A DNA stretch of 64,000 nucleotides from Flavobacterium fontis (GTDB taxonomy: Bacteria > Bacteroidota > Bacteroidia > Flavobacteriales > Flavobacteriaceae), in the NCBI RefSeq assembly GCF_900129405.1, contig NZ_FQVQ01000002.1:62001-126000 (forward strand). The letters run 5' to 3'. A program made the translations under genes and the position numbers. This document shows positions 1 to 10,425 of this stretch, in pieces. Under the pieces are notes generated by a model. The model saw nothing but the letters and a program-made list of their open reading frames with translations. It was not told the origin of the DNA and made no database searches. Position 1 is the stretch's first letter, and each line of letters opens with the position of its first letter.

Positions 1-1113
1 GCGGTAAATAATCCCCGAATAGAAATCTACATTAGGATATAGATTGCGTGATTTGAAATAATCATCCTCCAAGGCTACTTGCTCCAACTGTTTGGCGATA
101 TCCAGTAGTGGATCATCGACTCCTAGTTTTGCTAATACTTCATCTGCCGCTTTTTTGATAATTTTTGCACGAGGATCAAAATTTTTGTAAACGCGGTGTC
201 CAAAGCCCATTAATCGGAAAGGATCATCTTTATCTTTAGCTTTCAAAACATACTTCGCTACATCGCCACCGTCATTATTAATTTGTTCCAACATTTCCAA
301 AACCGCTTGGTTGGCACCTCCGTGTAAAGGACCCCATAAAGCAGAAACTCCTGCAGAAATCGAAGCAAATAAACCTGCATGTGAAGAACCTACGATTCGA
401 ACTGTTGAAGTGGAACAGTTTTGCTCGTGGTCGGCATGCAAAATGAATAATTTATCTAATGCTTCTACGATGACTTTATCGGATTGATAAGGACCCGTAG
501 GCAATTCAAACATTAATCGCATGAAATTCTCTACGTAGCCTTTCGTGTTGTCGTAATAATTCAATGGGAAGCCCATTGATTTACGATAGGTCCATGTAGC
601 AATCACGATAAACTTCGCCATGGTTTTACACACAGCGATATACATTTCCTTGTCATCATGGGGATCAACCGACTTCGGATTGAAAGCGGTTAACGCACTG
701 GTCAAGGAAGCCAAAACGCCCATAGGATGTGCTGTTTTTGGGAACCCATCGATGATGTTTTTCATTTCCTCATTGACCAAAGTATATTTACGAATATCGT
801 CTTCAAATTGATTGAGTTGAGCACGCGTTGGAAGCTCACCGAAAATCAACAAATAGGACACCTCTAAAAAACTTGCCTTTTCGGCCAACTCTTCAATGGC
901 ATACCCTCGGTAACGAAGAATCCCTTCTTCCCCATCGAGAAAAGTGATTTTACTCTCACAAGAACCTGAATTTTTGTACCCTGGGTCCAACGTAATAGCC
1001 CCCGTTAAAGCACGTAACTTTTCAATGTCAATGGCGGCTTCATTTTCGCTTCCTACGATCATGGGAAACTCATACTTCTTGCCATCAATTTCTAATATCG
1101 CTGTTTTTGACAT
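1..1113 (-). CDS. gltA: citrate synthase, 3'-truncated by window edge
   Basis: Citrate synthase condenses acetyl-CoA with oxaloacetate at the entry of the TCA cycle in the cytoplasm. The reading frame opens at an ATG (complement of 1111-1113, MSKTAILEIDG) and stays open for 371 codons to base 1, ending in SGIIYR. The last roughly 55-60 residues of a normal 428-residue enzyme lie outside the window. Visible family motifs are PLHGGANQAVLEML, GFGHRVYKNFDPR (catalytic histidine region) and LHADHEQNCSTSTVR. A TAATTTTG promoter element lies 41 bases upstream. It appears to be a single-gene unit. Identification is firm. Confidence 0.96.
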   Translation of the reverse strand, partial: MSKTAILEIDGKKYEFPMIVGSENEAAIDIEKLRALTGAITLDPGYKNSGSCESKITFLDGEEGILRYRGYAIEELAEKASFLEVSYLLIFGELPTRAQLNQFEDDIRKYTLVNEEMKNIIDGFPKTAHPMGVLASLTSALTAFNPKSVDPHDDKEMYIAVCKTMAKFIVIATWTYRKSMGFPLNYYDNTKGYVENFMRLMFELPTGPYQSDKVIVEALDKLFILHADHEQNCSTSTVRIVGSSHAGLFASISAGVSALWGPLHGGANQAVLEMLEQINNDGGDVAKYVLKAKDKDDPFRLMGFGHRVYKNFDPRAKIIKKAADEVLAKLGVDDPLLDIAKQLEQVALEDDYFKSRNLYPNVDFYSGIIYR

Positions 1114-1153
1114 AATATAAATAGGAAATTAAATCTGATAAATAATAATTTAA

Positions 1154-1161
1154 CAAAATTA
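1154..1161 (-). promoter_or_regulatory. probable gltA promoter, -7 element TAATTTTG
   Basis: The complement reads TAATTTTG, matching the Bacteroidota -7 consensus TAnnTTTG. The same octamer lies upstream of eno (7893-7900) and carA (10313-10320). No convincing -33 TTTG is seen at 18-21 bases upstream, so the call rests on the -7 box and its position. Confidence 0.5.
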
Positions 1162-1298
1162 GGGAATTAACCACGAACTAAAAAGGAAAATATCCAACGT
1201 TTTCGTTAAATAAATAATAAATTTTGCAAGATTAATATAGCTGGACGACGGACTGAAAACCAGCACTTATTCTCAGGAAAAAACTGCACGACATGGAT

Positions 1299-3686
1299 TT
1301 AGTTCTTGATCAGTTTTTTTACAGCGGTACCGTTTTCGGTCTCCACTTTGATCCAATATACTCCCGAAGCTTTTTGTTGAAAATCAAGCGAATCTTGTAA
1401 TCCTTGGGTATATCGGATGTGCAACAAACGTCCTTGACTGTCGTATACTTCAATTTTTTTAATCGAAGCCGACGCATAAAGGTTTACCACATCGCCTACA
1501 GGGTTGGGCGCTAGAATTATCCCTACAGTATCGGGAGTTTCAGGCAAATTCAAATCTTGATAAACCGTTTGTGTAATACCTGTATTTAAAGGAAGATTGT
1601 AGTCAAAGAAAATATCAGCACGGCTATTCACATCGTCTCCATTGCCCAAAGAATCTTTGGAACGAATTCGCATCAATACATTGCCATGCCCCCCGGTATC
1701 GATTTGTAAATTCGGAAAAAAGATATCAATTAATTCGTCCTTTTGACGAACTATCGTAGGTGCTGATGTATCGAGCATTTGCCAAGAATCAACATCAAAT
1801 TCGGTCCCGTTTATTTCTAATCGAACCACTACTTGCGCCGCTTGACTCGCTCCTGTATTTTCAAAATTAATCATATAATGCAAATACGACCCAATAGCTG
1901 CGGTTGGCAACTGAGTGCCTTGCAAGCACAACAATGAGTTAGGTTCAAAAGAAGCAATAACAGGTTGTTCTGTCACAAACGAATCGTCATTGGGCTGTTG
2001 GTCACTATCGACAGAGCTCGCTGTGGCTTGAAAAGGCAACGAATCACCCACCAATACAGGAATCGCATCGGTTTCGGCATTGACGGCCAATTGTACATAA
2101 ACCGTTTGCGTCGCCCAAGGGGATAACCCTGTGTAATTCCACGTTAAAAGTCCCCCCCCACTCTGATTTGGCGCCACTGTGGCATTGAGATAGGTACAGC
2201 GTGTCGCATCATAACTTAAGGAAAATGTTCCTTGAGACACTTGGTTGCCTTTATTTCGAAGAACGACGACTAAGGTATTGGTAGTTCCTGGCTGAAATAA
2301 ATAAAGAGGAGCTACCGCTACTTCTACATCGTGATATACGCCGTTGGGTGCCAAACACACATCAACAATTTGCTCTTGCCCATTTACTTGCGAAAAAGTT
2401 ATGGTTTGTTGCGAGGGTGTAACTGCCGTATTTACAGTATTTTCTACCCAAGGAGAAAGCGTGTAATTGAGGCCCGTATTGGGAAACAATGCAAACGACC
2501 CATCGCTAGCCGTAAAGGTGGCATAATTCGCCCCTCCTTCGGCTTTAAGTTTTAAATAACGAACCGGAAAATCATTTGAATCACATCCATTTTGACCAGC
2601 ATCCCATCGAGCTGTCCCGCGGAGCGTGTTGTAATTCCCCCCTGGCGGTATTGTACAAAAATCGTTAACGGGAACGGTGGAAGCGCCCAAAGCAATCTGA
2701 AAGTCATCAAAGGCAGATGCATCGGCGCAAACATATTGTAAACTGGGCAAACTTGACAACGTCAATTGTTGATAGGTAACTTGTCCATTTTTGGCAAAAA
2801 TAAACTGTAAGGAAGGATTGTTATTACATTCCAAAAATGTAAGCCCTTTTACATTATTAAGGTTGAGCGAAGATAAATTGGCACAGTTGGACATGGTAAC
2901 CGAATTTAAACTCGGCGCCAAGGGAAACACAAAAGTGGCAAAGCTATTTTGACTGAGATCTACACTCAATAAGTTGGTGTTTGAGGTTAGATCTAAATTT
3001 TGCAACCCCATATTTCGAGCGATAAGGGTTTTCAAATTCACCAAAGCTGCAAGATTTGGCGTAAAGGAATTATCCGATAATTTTAAAAACAATAGGGCTG
3101 GCGTCGACAACAAATTAAGGCCCGAAAGACTACAACCTTGCAACGACAAAAAGGAAAGCGCTGGAGTAAATTCCAAATTAACCGTCCCCAGCGGATTAAA
3201 ATCAGCACGGAGGGATTCTAGCAACGCAACGGGTTGTAAATCCAAGGCATTCAAATTGTTTTGCGAACAATCTAAATCATTTAAAAACCCTAGCCCGTTG
3301 AGTGTAAGTGTATTTAGCGCATTGTTGTTTATTTTTAAAATTTCAAGCGCTGGCATAACAGCATCAAACTGGGTAATTTGATTAAAGGCTACATTCAATT
3401 CCCGACAAGCCGTAAAGGCATTCAATCCCGTAGCATCTGTAAAGGCATTGGGACTGGGTAAACTGGTATTGTTCAGTTTTAAACGCAATACAACTTGCGC
3501 TTCACTGACTTGAATTTCACCATCATTATTCGTATCGACATCACCATCATAAATACCATCATCATTAAAATCAGCACAAGAAGTACTTACCAACTTATTC
3601 TTCAATACAGCATCGGGAATCACAACCGTTTGTGCTCCGAGGGTAAGTGTACCCAAGCTTAACCAGAAGAATAAAATTTTCTTCAT
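1299..3686 (-). CDS. secreted leucine-rich-repeat protein with T9SS sorting domain
   Basis: A 795-residue exported protein of unknown function. Residues 1-18 are a signal peptide (MKKILFFWLSLGTLTLGAQ). Next comes a motif with an EF-hand-like acidic loop (DTNNDGEIQVSEAQ, about residues 50-65). About ten degenerate leucine-rich repeats follow at about 65-330 (pattern L..L.L..N.L). Then there is a Greek-key-like region and a block with FEPNSLLCLQGTQLPTAAIG and NSRADIFFDYNLPLNTG, seen in many flavobacterial repeat proteins. The C-terminal 75 residues (LAPNPVGDVVNLYA to KKLIKN) form a type A T9SS sorting domain, so the protein should cross the outer membrane. It is a paralogue of the protein at 27912-30806. 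The neighbouring LytTR system is transcribed in the same direction, just upstream. Confidence 0.85.
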   Translation of the reverse strand: MKKILFFWLSLGTLTLGAQTVVIPDAVLKNKLVSTSCADFNDDGIYDGDVDTNNDGEIQVSEAQVVLRLKLNNTSLPSPNAFTDATGLNAFTACRELNVAFNQITQFDAVMPALEILKINNNALNTLTLNGLGFLNDLDCSQNNLNALDLQPVALLESLRADFNPLGTVNLEFTPALSFLSLQGCSLSGLNLLSTPALLFLKLSDNSFTPNLAALVNLKTLIARNMGLQNLDLTSNTNLLSVDLSQNSFATFVFPLAPSLNSVTMSNCANLSSLNLNNVKGLTFLECNNNPSLQFIFAKNGQVTYQQLTLSSLPSLQYVCADASAFDDFQIALGASTVPVNDFCTIPPGGNYNTLRGTARWDAGQNGCDSNDFPVRYLKLKAEGGANYATFTASDGSFALFPNTGLNYTLSPWVENTVNTAVTPSQQTITFSQVNGQEQIVDVCLAPNGVYHDVEVAVAPLYLFQPGTTNTLVVVLRNKGNQVSQGTFSLSYDATRCTYLNATVAPNQSGGGLLTWNYTGLSPWATQTVYVQLAVNAETDAIPVLVGDSLPFQATASSVDSDQQPNDDSFVTEQPVIASFEPNSLLCLQGTQLPTAAIGSYLHYMINFENTGASQAAQVVVRLEINGTEFDVDSWQMLDTSAPTIVRQKDELIDIFFPNLQIDTGGHGNVLMRIRSKDSLGNGDDVNSRADIFFDYNLPLNTGITQTVYQDLNLPETPDTVGIILAPNPVGDVVNLYASASIKKIEVYDSQGRLLHIRYTQGLQDSLDFQQKASGVYWIKVETENGTAVKKLIKN

Positions 3687-3697
3687 ATCCTATGCCG

Positions 3698-4465
3698 TTA
3701 TAATGTTTTGGTTATCAATTCTTGCAAGCGTTCCTTGTTTCGTTGTGAAATGGGCAAATGGGTTTGATCGGCCATGATTACATAGCCTCCATTTTTTTTG
3801 ACATAACTCTTCAAAAAGGTCAAATTAATCAAATGGGACTGATGTATTCGAACAAAACCGTGGTCTCGCAATAACTCTTCAAACTCTTTTAAAGTGCGTG
3901 AAACCAAGACAGGCTTATTGTTTCGAATATAGAAAGTGGTATAGTTGTCTTCACTTTCACAACGAATAATATCGGCGATTTCAAACAAATGGATACCATC
4001 AGAATTTGTGAGGGCTATGCGTTTAAAATTGTTTGTTTGCCGTTTGATATTCTCTAGTAACAATTCGACATGCGAAATACCTGTAGTCTCATTTTGTGAT
4101 TTTTTCAACTTTTCGACCACCGATTTCAACTCATCCGGATCAACCGGTTTGAGCAAATAATCTAGGGCACTTAACCGAAATGCTTTCACCGCATATTGCT
4201 CGTGAGCGGTAATAAACACCACTTGGCTTCGCAATACGGTATTGTTTTTTGTAAAATGCTCAAGTACATCAAACCCAGTTCCGTCGTTGAGTTGGATATC
4301 TAAAAAGATAACTTGGGGCTGCCACTTTTCAATCGCAGCGACTCCAGAAGTTACATCGTCGGCTTCGGCCACAATCTCTACTTCGGGAGCAACCATAGAC
4401 AACAAACCGCGCATACCACTGCGAAGGTTTGGATCGTCGTCGATTAAAAGGGCGGTTATTTTCAT
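3698..4465 (-). CDS. LytTR-family response regulator
   Basis: A 255-residue cytoplasmic response regulator. The receiver domain occupies residues 1-120, with the acidic pocket D9-D11, phospho-acceptor D56 (IFLDIQLNDGTG) and the conserved lysine in LLKPVDPDEL. A LytTR DNA-binding domain spans about 150-253 (CESEDNYTTFY, HQSHLINLTFL). The start at 4465 lies one base from the stop of the upstream histidine-kinase gene, so the two are almost certainly cotranscribed and form a cognate pair. Targets cannot be read from sequence. The LRR protein directly downstream (11 bases) is probably in the same transcript. Confidence 0.92.
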   Translation of the reverse strand: MKITALLIDDDPNLRSGMRGLLSMVAPEVEIVAEADDVTSGVAAIEKWQPQVIFLDIQLNDGTGFDVLEHFTKNNTVLRSQVVFITAHEQYAVKAFRLSALDYLLKPVDPDELKSVVEKLKKSQNETTGISHVELLLENIKRQTNNFKRIALTNSDGIHLFEIADIIRCESEDNYTTFYIRNNKPVLVSRTLKEFEELLRDHGFVRIHQSHLINLTFLKSYVKKNGGYVIMADQTHLPISQRNKERLQELITKTL

Positions 4466-4466
4466 A

Positions 4467-6416
4467 CTATTGTGCTATAAATTGAATAGGGATACTCAAA
4501 ATTACTTCGGTTCCCGATACCGTCCCTTGTGAGGACAATTCTTTTATTTCAACTCCCGCAGTCTTTCCTGTCGTAGAGGCTATTTTTTCTAAGCGCATTC
4601 GGATAATTTCGATAGCCATCGATTTATGCACCGATACCGACTGGGCTTTTATTTTTTGTGAGGCTGTGATTCCAATCCCGTTATCGGCAATGGTACACCT
4701 CAATTGTTCGGCGTCCAAATCAAAGCGGATGGTAATCAACCCTGCATTTTTCTTTGGCACAATGCCGTGAATCAAGGCATTTTCCACAAAAGGCTGGATG
4801 AGTAATGGAGGAATCCCCATGTTATCTTCAATATCATCCGACTTTTCAATGGTAAATTCAAAGATCGAATTGAAACGCAATTGCTCCAATTCCAAATAAT
4901 TTTGAAGCGCATCAATTTCTTTATCTACCGAAATTAAGGATTCTTTTGAAAACTCGAGCGTCAAACGCATTAATTTTGAAAATTTAGCCAAATATTTTAC
5001 CGCAGATTCTTTTCCGTTATTGACGATAAAACTAGAAATCGACCCCAAACAGTTGAATACAAAATGGGGATTCATTTGCAAATGCAAGGCTTTTTGTTCG
5101 TATTCGGCCAACTCTTTTTGGAGTGTCAATGTTTTCTTGATTTGTAAACGATTGTACCACAAAAAACCCAATCCAAACAACAAGACGGCAATTAAAACCG
5201 AATACACCAATTGCAGGCGATTTCGCTTTGCGGTTTCTTGTAATAGCAAGTCTTTCTTTAGTAAGGCTTCTTTTTGCAACAAATTGCGTTTGTCAAATTC
5301 AAAATTTAGTTCAGCTTCGACGCCTTTCCGGATGGAAGCCGCATTTTGAATACTGTCTTTGAGCGAAGTATACAATTTGTAATGACGAAATGCCCCGTTG
5401 AGGTCGCCTTCTTTTTCGGCTACTTCACTCAACAATTTCTCAACCAGCATTTGTTGCTCCAAGACTTCATTTTGACGGGCTAAGGCTAAAGTTTTTTGCG
5501 CATAAAAACGGGCTTTATCGGTTTGCTTTTCCGTTTGCCAAAATTGAGCGAGATAAAAGTAGGTATCGCCCAAGCCAAAAGATTCCCCAAACGCCGTAAA
5601 TGTTTGCTCAGCCGATTGCCAGGCTTTGATGGCTTCAGCTTTTTGACCTTTCTTTTGGTAGAGCAATCCAAGATTATTGAACAATTCCCCCAACCCGCGG
5701 GCGTCTTGATTTTTCTCTAAAATTAATCGGGCTTTTTGGTAATACGAAGCGGCACTTGTATACTGTTTCTGACCCACCAATGCATTGCCAATGTTGGTAT
5801 ACGTCACTCCCAAAACAGGATCATTGGGATCTTTTAACAACTTTTCGGTTTTTGTAAAATAGGTCAGTGCCTTGCCATAAGCCTGTTGCGATTGATAGAG
5901 TACACCGATATTATTGTACAAACGCGCGCATCGTTCGGGTTCGTTTAACTGCTCATAAATGGTTACCGCTTTTAAATAAAACTCAAGCGCTTTGGTGTAA
6001 TTACTTTGCTCTGAGAAGATTATTCCCAGACTCCCGAGCGCTTTGGCCATACCAATTTTAACGGAGGGTAGCGTTTGATTCTCGGTTTCAAAAATAGATT
6101 TCGCCTGTTGAAAATAGCGCAGTGCTCTTTTGTAGTTGGACTGCAACACATCGGCGTTGCCCAAACTAATTAAGGCATAGCCCTCTTGCACATGATCGCC
6201 CAGTTGTACCGCTAACTTTTGGGCTTGCAAGGCATAGGTTCGCATGGACTCGGGAGCTGCGGGTTTGTAGGCATCGGATAGGGCATTCAATAAACGTAAC
6301 CGCTCAACAGGATTGTTTTCTTTGCGCAATACCTGTTGCAAACTATCGGCACTCTGAGGTTGTGCACCAACCCAGAAAAATAGAAGTAAAAAACCGACAA
6401 TAAATCCGTTACGCAT
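4467..6416 (-). CDS. TPR-containing sensor histidine kinase (LytS/YehU-type)
   Basis: A 649-residue sensor kinase. A signal peptide (1-18, ending GAQPQ) is followed by about seven tetratricopeptide repeats at about 40-340, probably periplasmic. Next come a coiled-coil stretch, one transmembrane segment near 400 (VYSVLIAVLLFGLGFLWY) and a His_kinase domain with the phospho-acceptor in LHLQMNPHFVFNCL at about 445. The HATPase domain follows (PFVENALIHGI N-box, DNGIGI G-box). This layout is typical of Bacteroidota two-component systems that pair with LytTR regulators, here the gene at 3698-4465. The signal sensed is unknown. Confidence 0.9.
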   Translation of the reverse strand: MRNGFIVGFLLLFFWVGAQPQSADSLQQVLRKENNPVERLRLLNALSDAYKPAAPESMRTYALQAQKLAVQLGDHVQEGYALISLGNADVLQSNYKRALRYFQQAKSIFETENQTLPSVKIGMAKALGSLGIIFSEQSNYTKALEFYLKAVTIYEQLNEPERCARLYNNIGVLYQSQQAYGKALTYFTKTEKLLKDPNDPVLGVTYTNIGNALVGQKQYTSAASYYQKARLILEKNQDARGLGELFNNLGLLYQKKGQKAEAIKAWQSAEQTFTAFGESFGLGDTYFYLAQFWQTEKQTDKARFYAQKTLALARQNEVLEQQMLVEKLLSEVAEKEGDLNGAFRHYKLYTSLKDSIQNAASIRKGVEAELNFEFDKRNLLQKEALLKKDLLLQETAKRNRLQLVYSVLIAVLLFGLGFLWYNRLQIKKTLTLQKELAEYEQKALHLQMNPHFVFNCLGSISSFIVNNGKESAVKYLAKFSKLMRLTLEFSKESLISVDKEIDALQNYLELEQLRFNSIFEFTIEKSDDIEDNMGIPPLLIQPFVENALIHGIVPKKNAGLITIRFDLDAEQLRCTIADNGIGITASQKIKAQSVSVHKSMAIEIIRMRLEKIASTTGKTAGVEIKELSSQGTVSGTEVILSIPIQFIAQ

Positions 6417-6506
6417 GCTTTTTTATGTAAGAAATCAAAGATAAACAAATCTTCACATGCGCTTCAACTCAATGAGCAATTGCGGGGACAAGACGAGAAT
6501 TTGCAT

Positions 6507-6539
6507 AAAAAAAGCCCCATCAACACTTGTGATAGGGCT
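6507..6539 (-). terminator. intrinsic terminator of eno
   Basis: On the minus strand AGCCCTATCA pairs with TGATGGGGCT (one G-U pair) around a short loop and is followed by seven T residues. It lies 23 bases past the enolase stop codon. Confidence 0.85.
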
Positions 6540-6561
6540 CGTTTATGAAATTAAAAACAAC

Positions 6562-7866
<1,305 letters not shown>

Positions 7867-7892
7867 TTAATAGTTATGCAATGTTCTTTTTA

Positions 7893-7900
7893 CAAAATTA
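7893..7900 (-). promoter_or_regulatory. probable eno promoter, -7 element TAATTTTG
   Basis: Complement reads TAATTTTG, 38 bases upstream of the enolase start. A TTTG on the same strand (7917-7920) lies 16 bases further upstream, somewhat short of the usual 18-21 spacing. Confidence 0.5.
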
Positions 7901-8146
7901 AAGAATCAAGGGGAACCAAAGTTTGAATTCCTCAAAAACTTATAAACTCAATCGATTGCGAATCAGAAAAAAATAGCTGGAATGAAGAAACAGTCGTCGA
8001 CAATACTATTAAAAAGTATTTTCTTACTTTTTGTTATCTATTTGTTATTTTATCGTATTTTTTTGTATTTTTATCGAGTAAAAAATTGCACAGCTAAATT
8101 TCAGTTTGTATTTTTATACCGTTTTTTAACTAAAACAAGTGAACCC

Positions 8147-9178
8147 ATGAAAACCCTACGCCTCCAATCGATGTTGTTGCTATGTTTTTGTTCCTCATTG
8201 CTGATGGGACAACATTACCGCAATGCCAAAGCCTACATTAATGATTTTGGAAAAAACGAATTGTTTGTTAAAGAATCCTTGATGGAGTATTCAAAATCCA
8301 TTATTGATTTTACTCCAGACTCTAGGATTAGTGCAACGATGGAGCGGATTTACAACAAATTAGAAGATATCAATGAAAATCTTCTTCGGAATGACATTGG
8401 GATTGATGGCGATGTGGCTTTACGGGATGCATTTATTCAAATGAATACCAAAACCATTGAATTATTAAAAAACAAATCGCTCAAATTAAACGATTACGCG
8501 ATACAAAGTGGCTTGGATTATGCCGATATCTTCAAAAATTTTGCGTACAAAGAACATCAAATTGCAAATTATTACAAAGATATCTTAGCGTATGAAACGG
8601 CCAAGAAAGCCTTCGGGTTAAAGCATCGTATACTTATTCGCAGCTTCAATAAACGCAATGTTTTTGAATATAATGCGTATCAAAATCTAATTTTTTATAA
8701 GATTAACGTGTTGGATGACAAATTAATGGCGTTATTGAAATTCCGTTCCGTTGACCAAGTTCAAGAGTGCATGACCTTCATGAGTGGGGTGTTGCAAGAG
8801 TCGTTGCTCAAAACAGACTTATATAAGAACGATTACGAGGATCAGAGTTTGATTGAAGCTAATGTTGAGTTTATTCATTTTATAAAAAATCAGAACGAAA
8901 CGTTACTTCCCTTGTTTCAGCAATACGTGACGGTTTATGAAGATTTTCAAAAAATTAAAAAGAGTTTTCTTGAAAACAACACTCCCATCAAAGTGGAAGA
9001 CTATAATGCAGAAGTGCGTCGTTTTAACGAAATAAAAAACACTTTTTTTGACACGCTCTATGCGATACAAGTCAAAAAAAGTGAATTAGTAAACCGCTGG
9101 TACGTTACAAACAGTCAGTTCTTAAAAAACAATATTGAATTTGAAGATCTTTACGAAAAATTCACCAATAACGATTAA
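8147..9178 (+). CDS. exported protein of unknown function, alpha-helical
   Basis: 343 residues from the ATG at 8147. A longer frame from 7982 exists, but it would add 55 AT-rich residues ahead of a clean signal peptide (MKTLRLQSMLLLCFCSSLLMGQ), so the internal start is preferred. The mature part is highly charged and predicted mostly helical (ENLLRNDIGIDGD, KNFAYKEHQIANYYKDI, KSELVNRWYVTNSQFL). No catalytic motif or known domain is recognised. Its stop overlaps the carA stop on the opposite strand by 3 bases, so the two genes converge without a terminator between them. Probably periplasmic or surface-located; function unknown. Confidence 0.75.
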   Translation: MKTLRLQSMLLLCFCSSLLMGQHYRNAKAYINDFGKNELFVKESLMEYSKSIIDFTPDSRISATMERIYNKLEDINENLLRNDIGIDGDVALRDAFIQMNTKTIELLKNKSLKLNDYAIQSGLDYADIFKNFAYKEHQIANYYKDILAYETAKKAFGLKHRILIRSFNKRNVFEYNAYQNLIFYKINVLDDKLMALLKFRSVDQVQECMTFMSGVLQESLLKTDLYKNDYEDQSLIEANVEFIHFIKNQNETLLPLFQQYVTVYEDFQKIKKSFLENNTPIKVEDYNAEVRRFNEIKNTFFDTLYAIQVKKSELVNRWYVTNSQFLKNNIEFEDLYEKFTNND

Positions 9179-10293
9179 GCGTTAACCGATTTTGCCTGCT
9201 GAATCGCTTCTATAAATTGATCAAACAAATAAGAGGCATCGTGTGGTCCTGGACTTGCTTCGGGGTGGTATTGTACGGAAAAACAAGGTTTCGACTTCAT
9301 TCGCATCCCTGCCACGGTTTGATCGTTGAGATGAAAATGGGTTATTTCCAAATCAGCATGGTTTTCTAAAGCTTCGCGATCGACAGCAAAGCCATGATTT
9401 TGTGAAGTTATCTCCCCTTTCCCTGTCAATATATTCATCACGGGATGATTTATACCCCGATGTCCATTAAACATTTTATAGGTAGGTACACCATTGGCCA
9501 AAGCTAGAATTTGATGGCCCAAACAAATCCCAAACACAGGTTTGTTGGAGGCAATCATTTGTCGCGCAGTTTCTTGTACTTGTACTAAGGGATCGGGATC
9601 ACCAGGACCGTTGGACAAAAAGTAACCGTCAGGCTGAAGGGACGCTAACGTTTCAAAGGGAGTATCATACGGAAAGACATGGATACAACAATCTCTTTGT
9701 GCTAAGTTGCGGAGGATATTGCGTTTTATGCCCAAGTCTAAAGCGGCGATATGATAGGTTGCCTCCGTAGCACCAAACGTATAGGGTTTTGTTGCAGAAA
9801 CTTTTGAGGCCAACTCGAGTCCTTTCATATCAGGCACTAAAGCCAATTGGCGTTTGAGTTCGTCGACGGGAGTTCCATCGGTGCAAATTACAGCATTTTG
9901 AGCGCCATGATCACGAATATAACTTACCAAAGCTCGGGTATCAACATCGGAAATAGCGACGACATTTTGTTTTTCAAAATAGGTAAACAAATCACTTTCC
10001 GAATCGGGACGCGAATGGGTGAAACTAAAATTTTTACACACCAAGCCCGAGATCATTATTTGATCAGATTCGACTTCCGAAGCATTTACCCCATAATTTC
10101 CGATATGCGCATTGGTGGTCACCATAATTTGCCCGAAATACGAAGGGTCGGTAAAAACTTCTTGATATCCTGTCATTCCGGTATTGAAGCAAACTTCACC
10201 AAAAGTAGTTCCCGAAATTCCAATAGATTTTCCGTAAAAAAGGGTTCCGTCTGCAAGAAGCAAAAGGGCTTGAGGGCGCGTGGTATATTTCAT
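9175..10293 (-). CDS. carA: carbamoyl-phosphate synthase small (glutaminase) subunit
   Basis: Releases ammonia from glutamine and channels it to CarB for carbamoyl phosphate, used in arginine and pyrimidine synthesis. 372 residues, normal length. The N-terminal CPSase small domain has LADGTLFYGKSIG and FNTGMTGYQEVFTDPSY. The class I glutamine amidotransferase domain has the nucleophile cysteine in GICLGHQILALA and the His-Glu pair in VQYHPEASPGPHD. carB is not in the window, so the two subunits are not encoded together here. A TAATTTTG promoter box lies 20 bases upstream. Confidence 0.97.
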   Translation of the reverse strand: MKYTTRPQALLLLADGTLFYGKSIGISGTTFGEVCFNTGMTGYQEVFTDPSYFGQIMVTTNAHIGNYGVNASEVESDQIMISGLVCKNFSFTHSRPDSESDLFTYFEKQNVVAISDVDTRALVSYIRDHGAQNAVICTDGTPVDELKRQLALVPDMKGLELASKVSATKPYTFGATEATYHIAALDLGIKRNILRNLAQRDCCIHVFPYDTPFETLASLQPDGYFLSNGPGDPDPLVQVQETARQMIASNKPVFGICLGHQILALANGVPTYKMFNGHRGINHPVMNILTGKGEITSQNHGFAVDREALENHADLEITHFHLNDQTVAGMRMKSKPCFSVQYHPEASPGPHDASYLFDQFIEAIQQAKSVNA

Positions 10294-10312
10294 AGTGTTG
10301 TGTTGTTGAGGG

Positions 10313-10320
10313 CAAAATTA
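10313..10320 (-). promoter_or_regulatory. probable carA promoter, -7 element TAATTTTG
   Basis: Complement reads TAATTTTG (TAnnTTTG consensus), 20 bases before the carA start codon, giving a very short leader. No good -33 TTTG at the expected spacing. Confidence 0.5.
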
Positions 10321-10363
10321 GGATTTCACTTTGGGATGTAAAAATTCTTTTATCAAACTTTTT

Positions 10364-10401
10364 AAACAAAAAAAAAGGACAAACCCGTAGGTTCATCCTT
10401 T
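10364..10401 (-). terminator. terminator of the S10-spc-alpha ribosomal operon
   Basis: Minus-strand RNA folds into a 12-bp stem AAAGGAUGAACC / GGUUUGUCCUUU (two wobble pairs) closed by the tetraloop UACG, then nine or more U. It follows rplQ, the last gene of the operon. The C(UACG)G loop belongs to the extra-stable UNCG class. Confidence 0.9.
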
Positions 10402-10425
10402 AGTATAGTTAATTCAAAAAATGAA

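Noticed and set aside
2974..3381. 135-codon plus-strand frame opposite the LRR protein
   Set aside because: Antisense shadow created by the repetitive LRR codons; no start context or domain.
7982..8146. N-terminal extension of the exported protein at 8147
   Set aside because: The extra 55 codons are AT-rich and would put a signal peptide in the middle of the protein.
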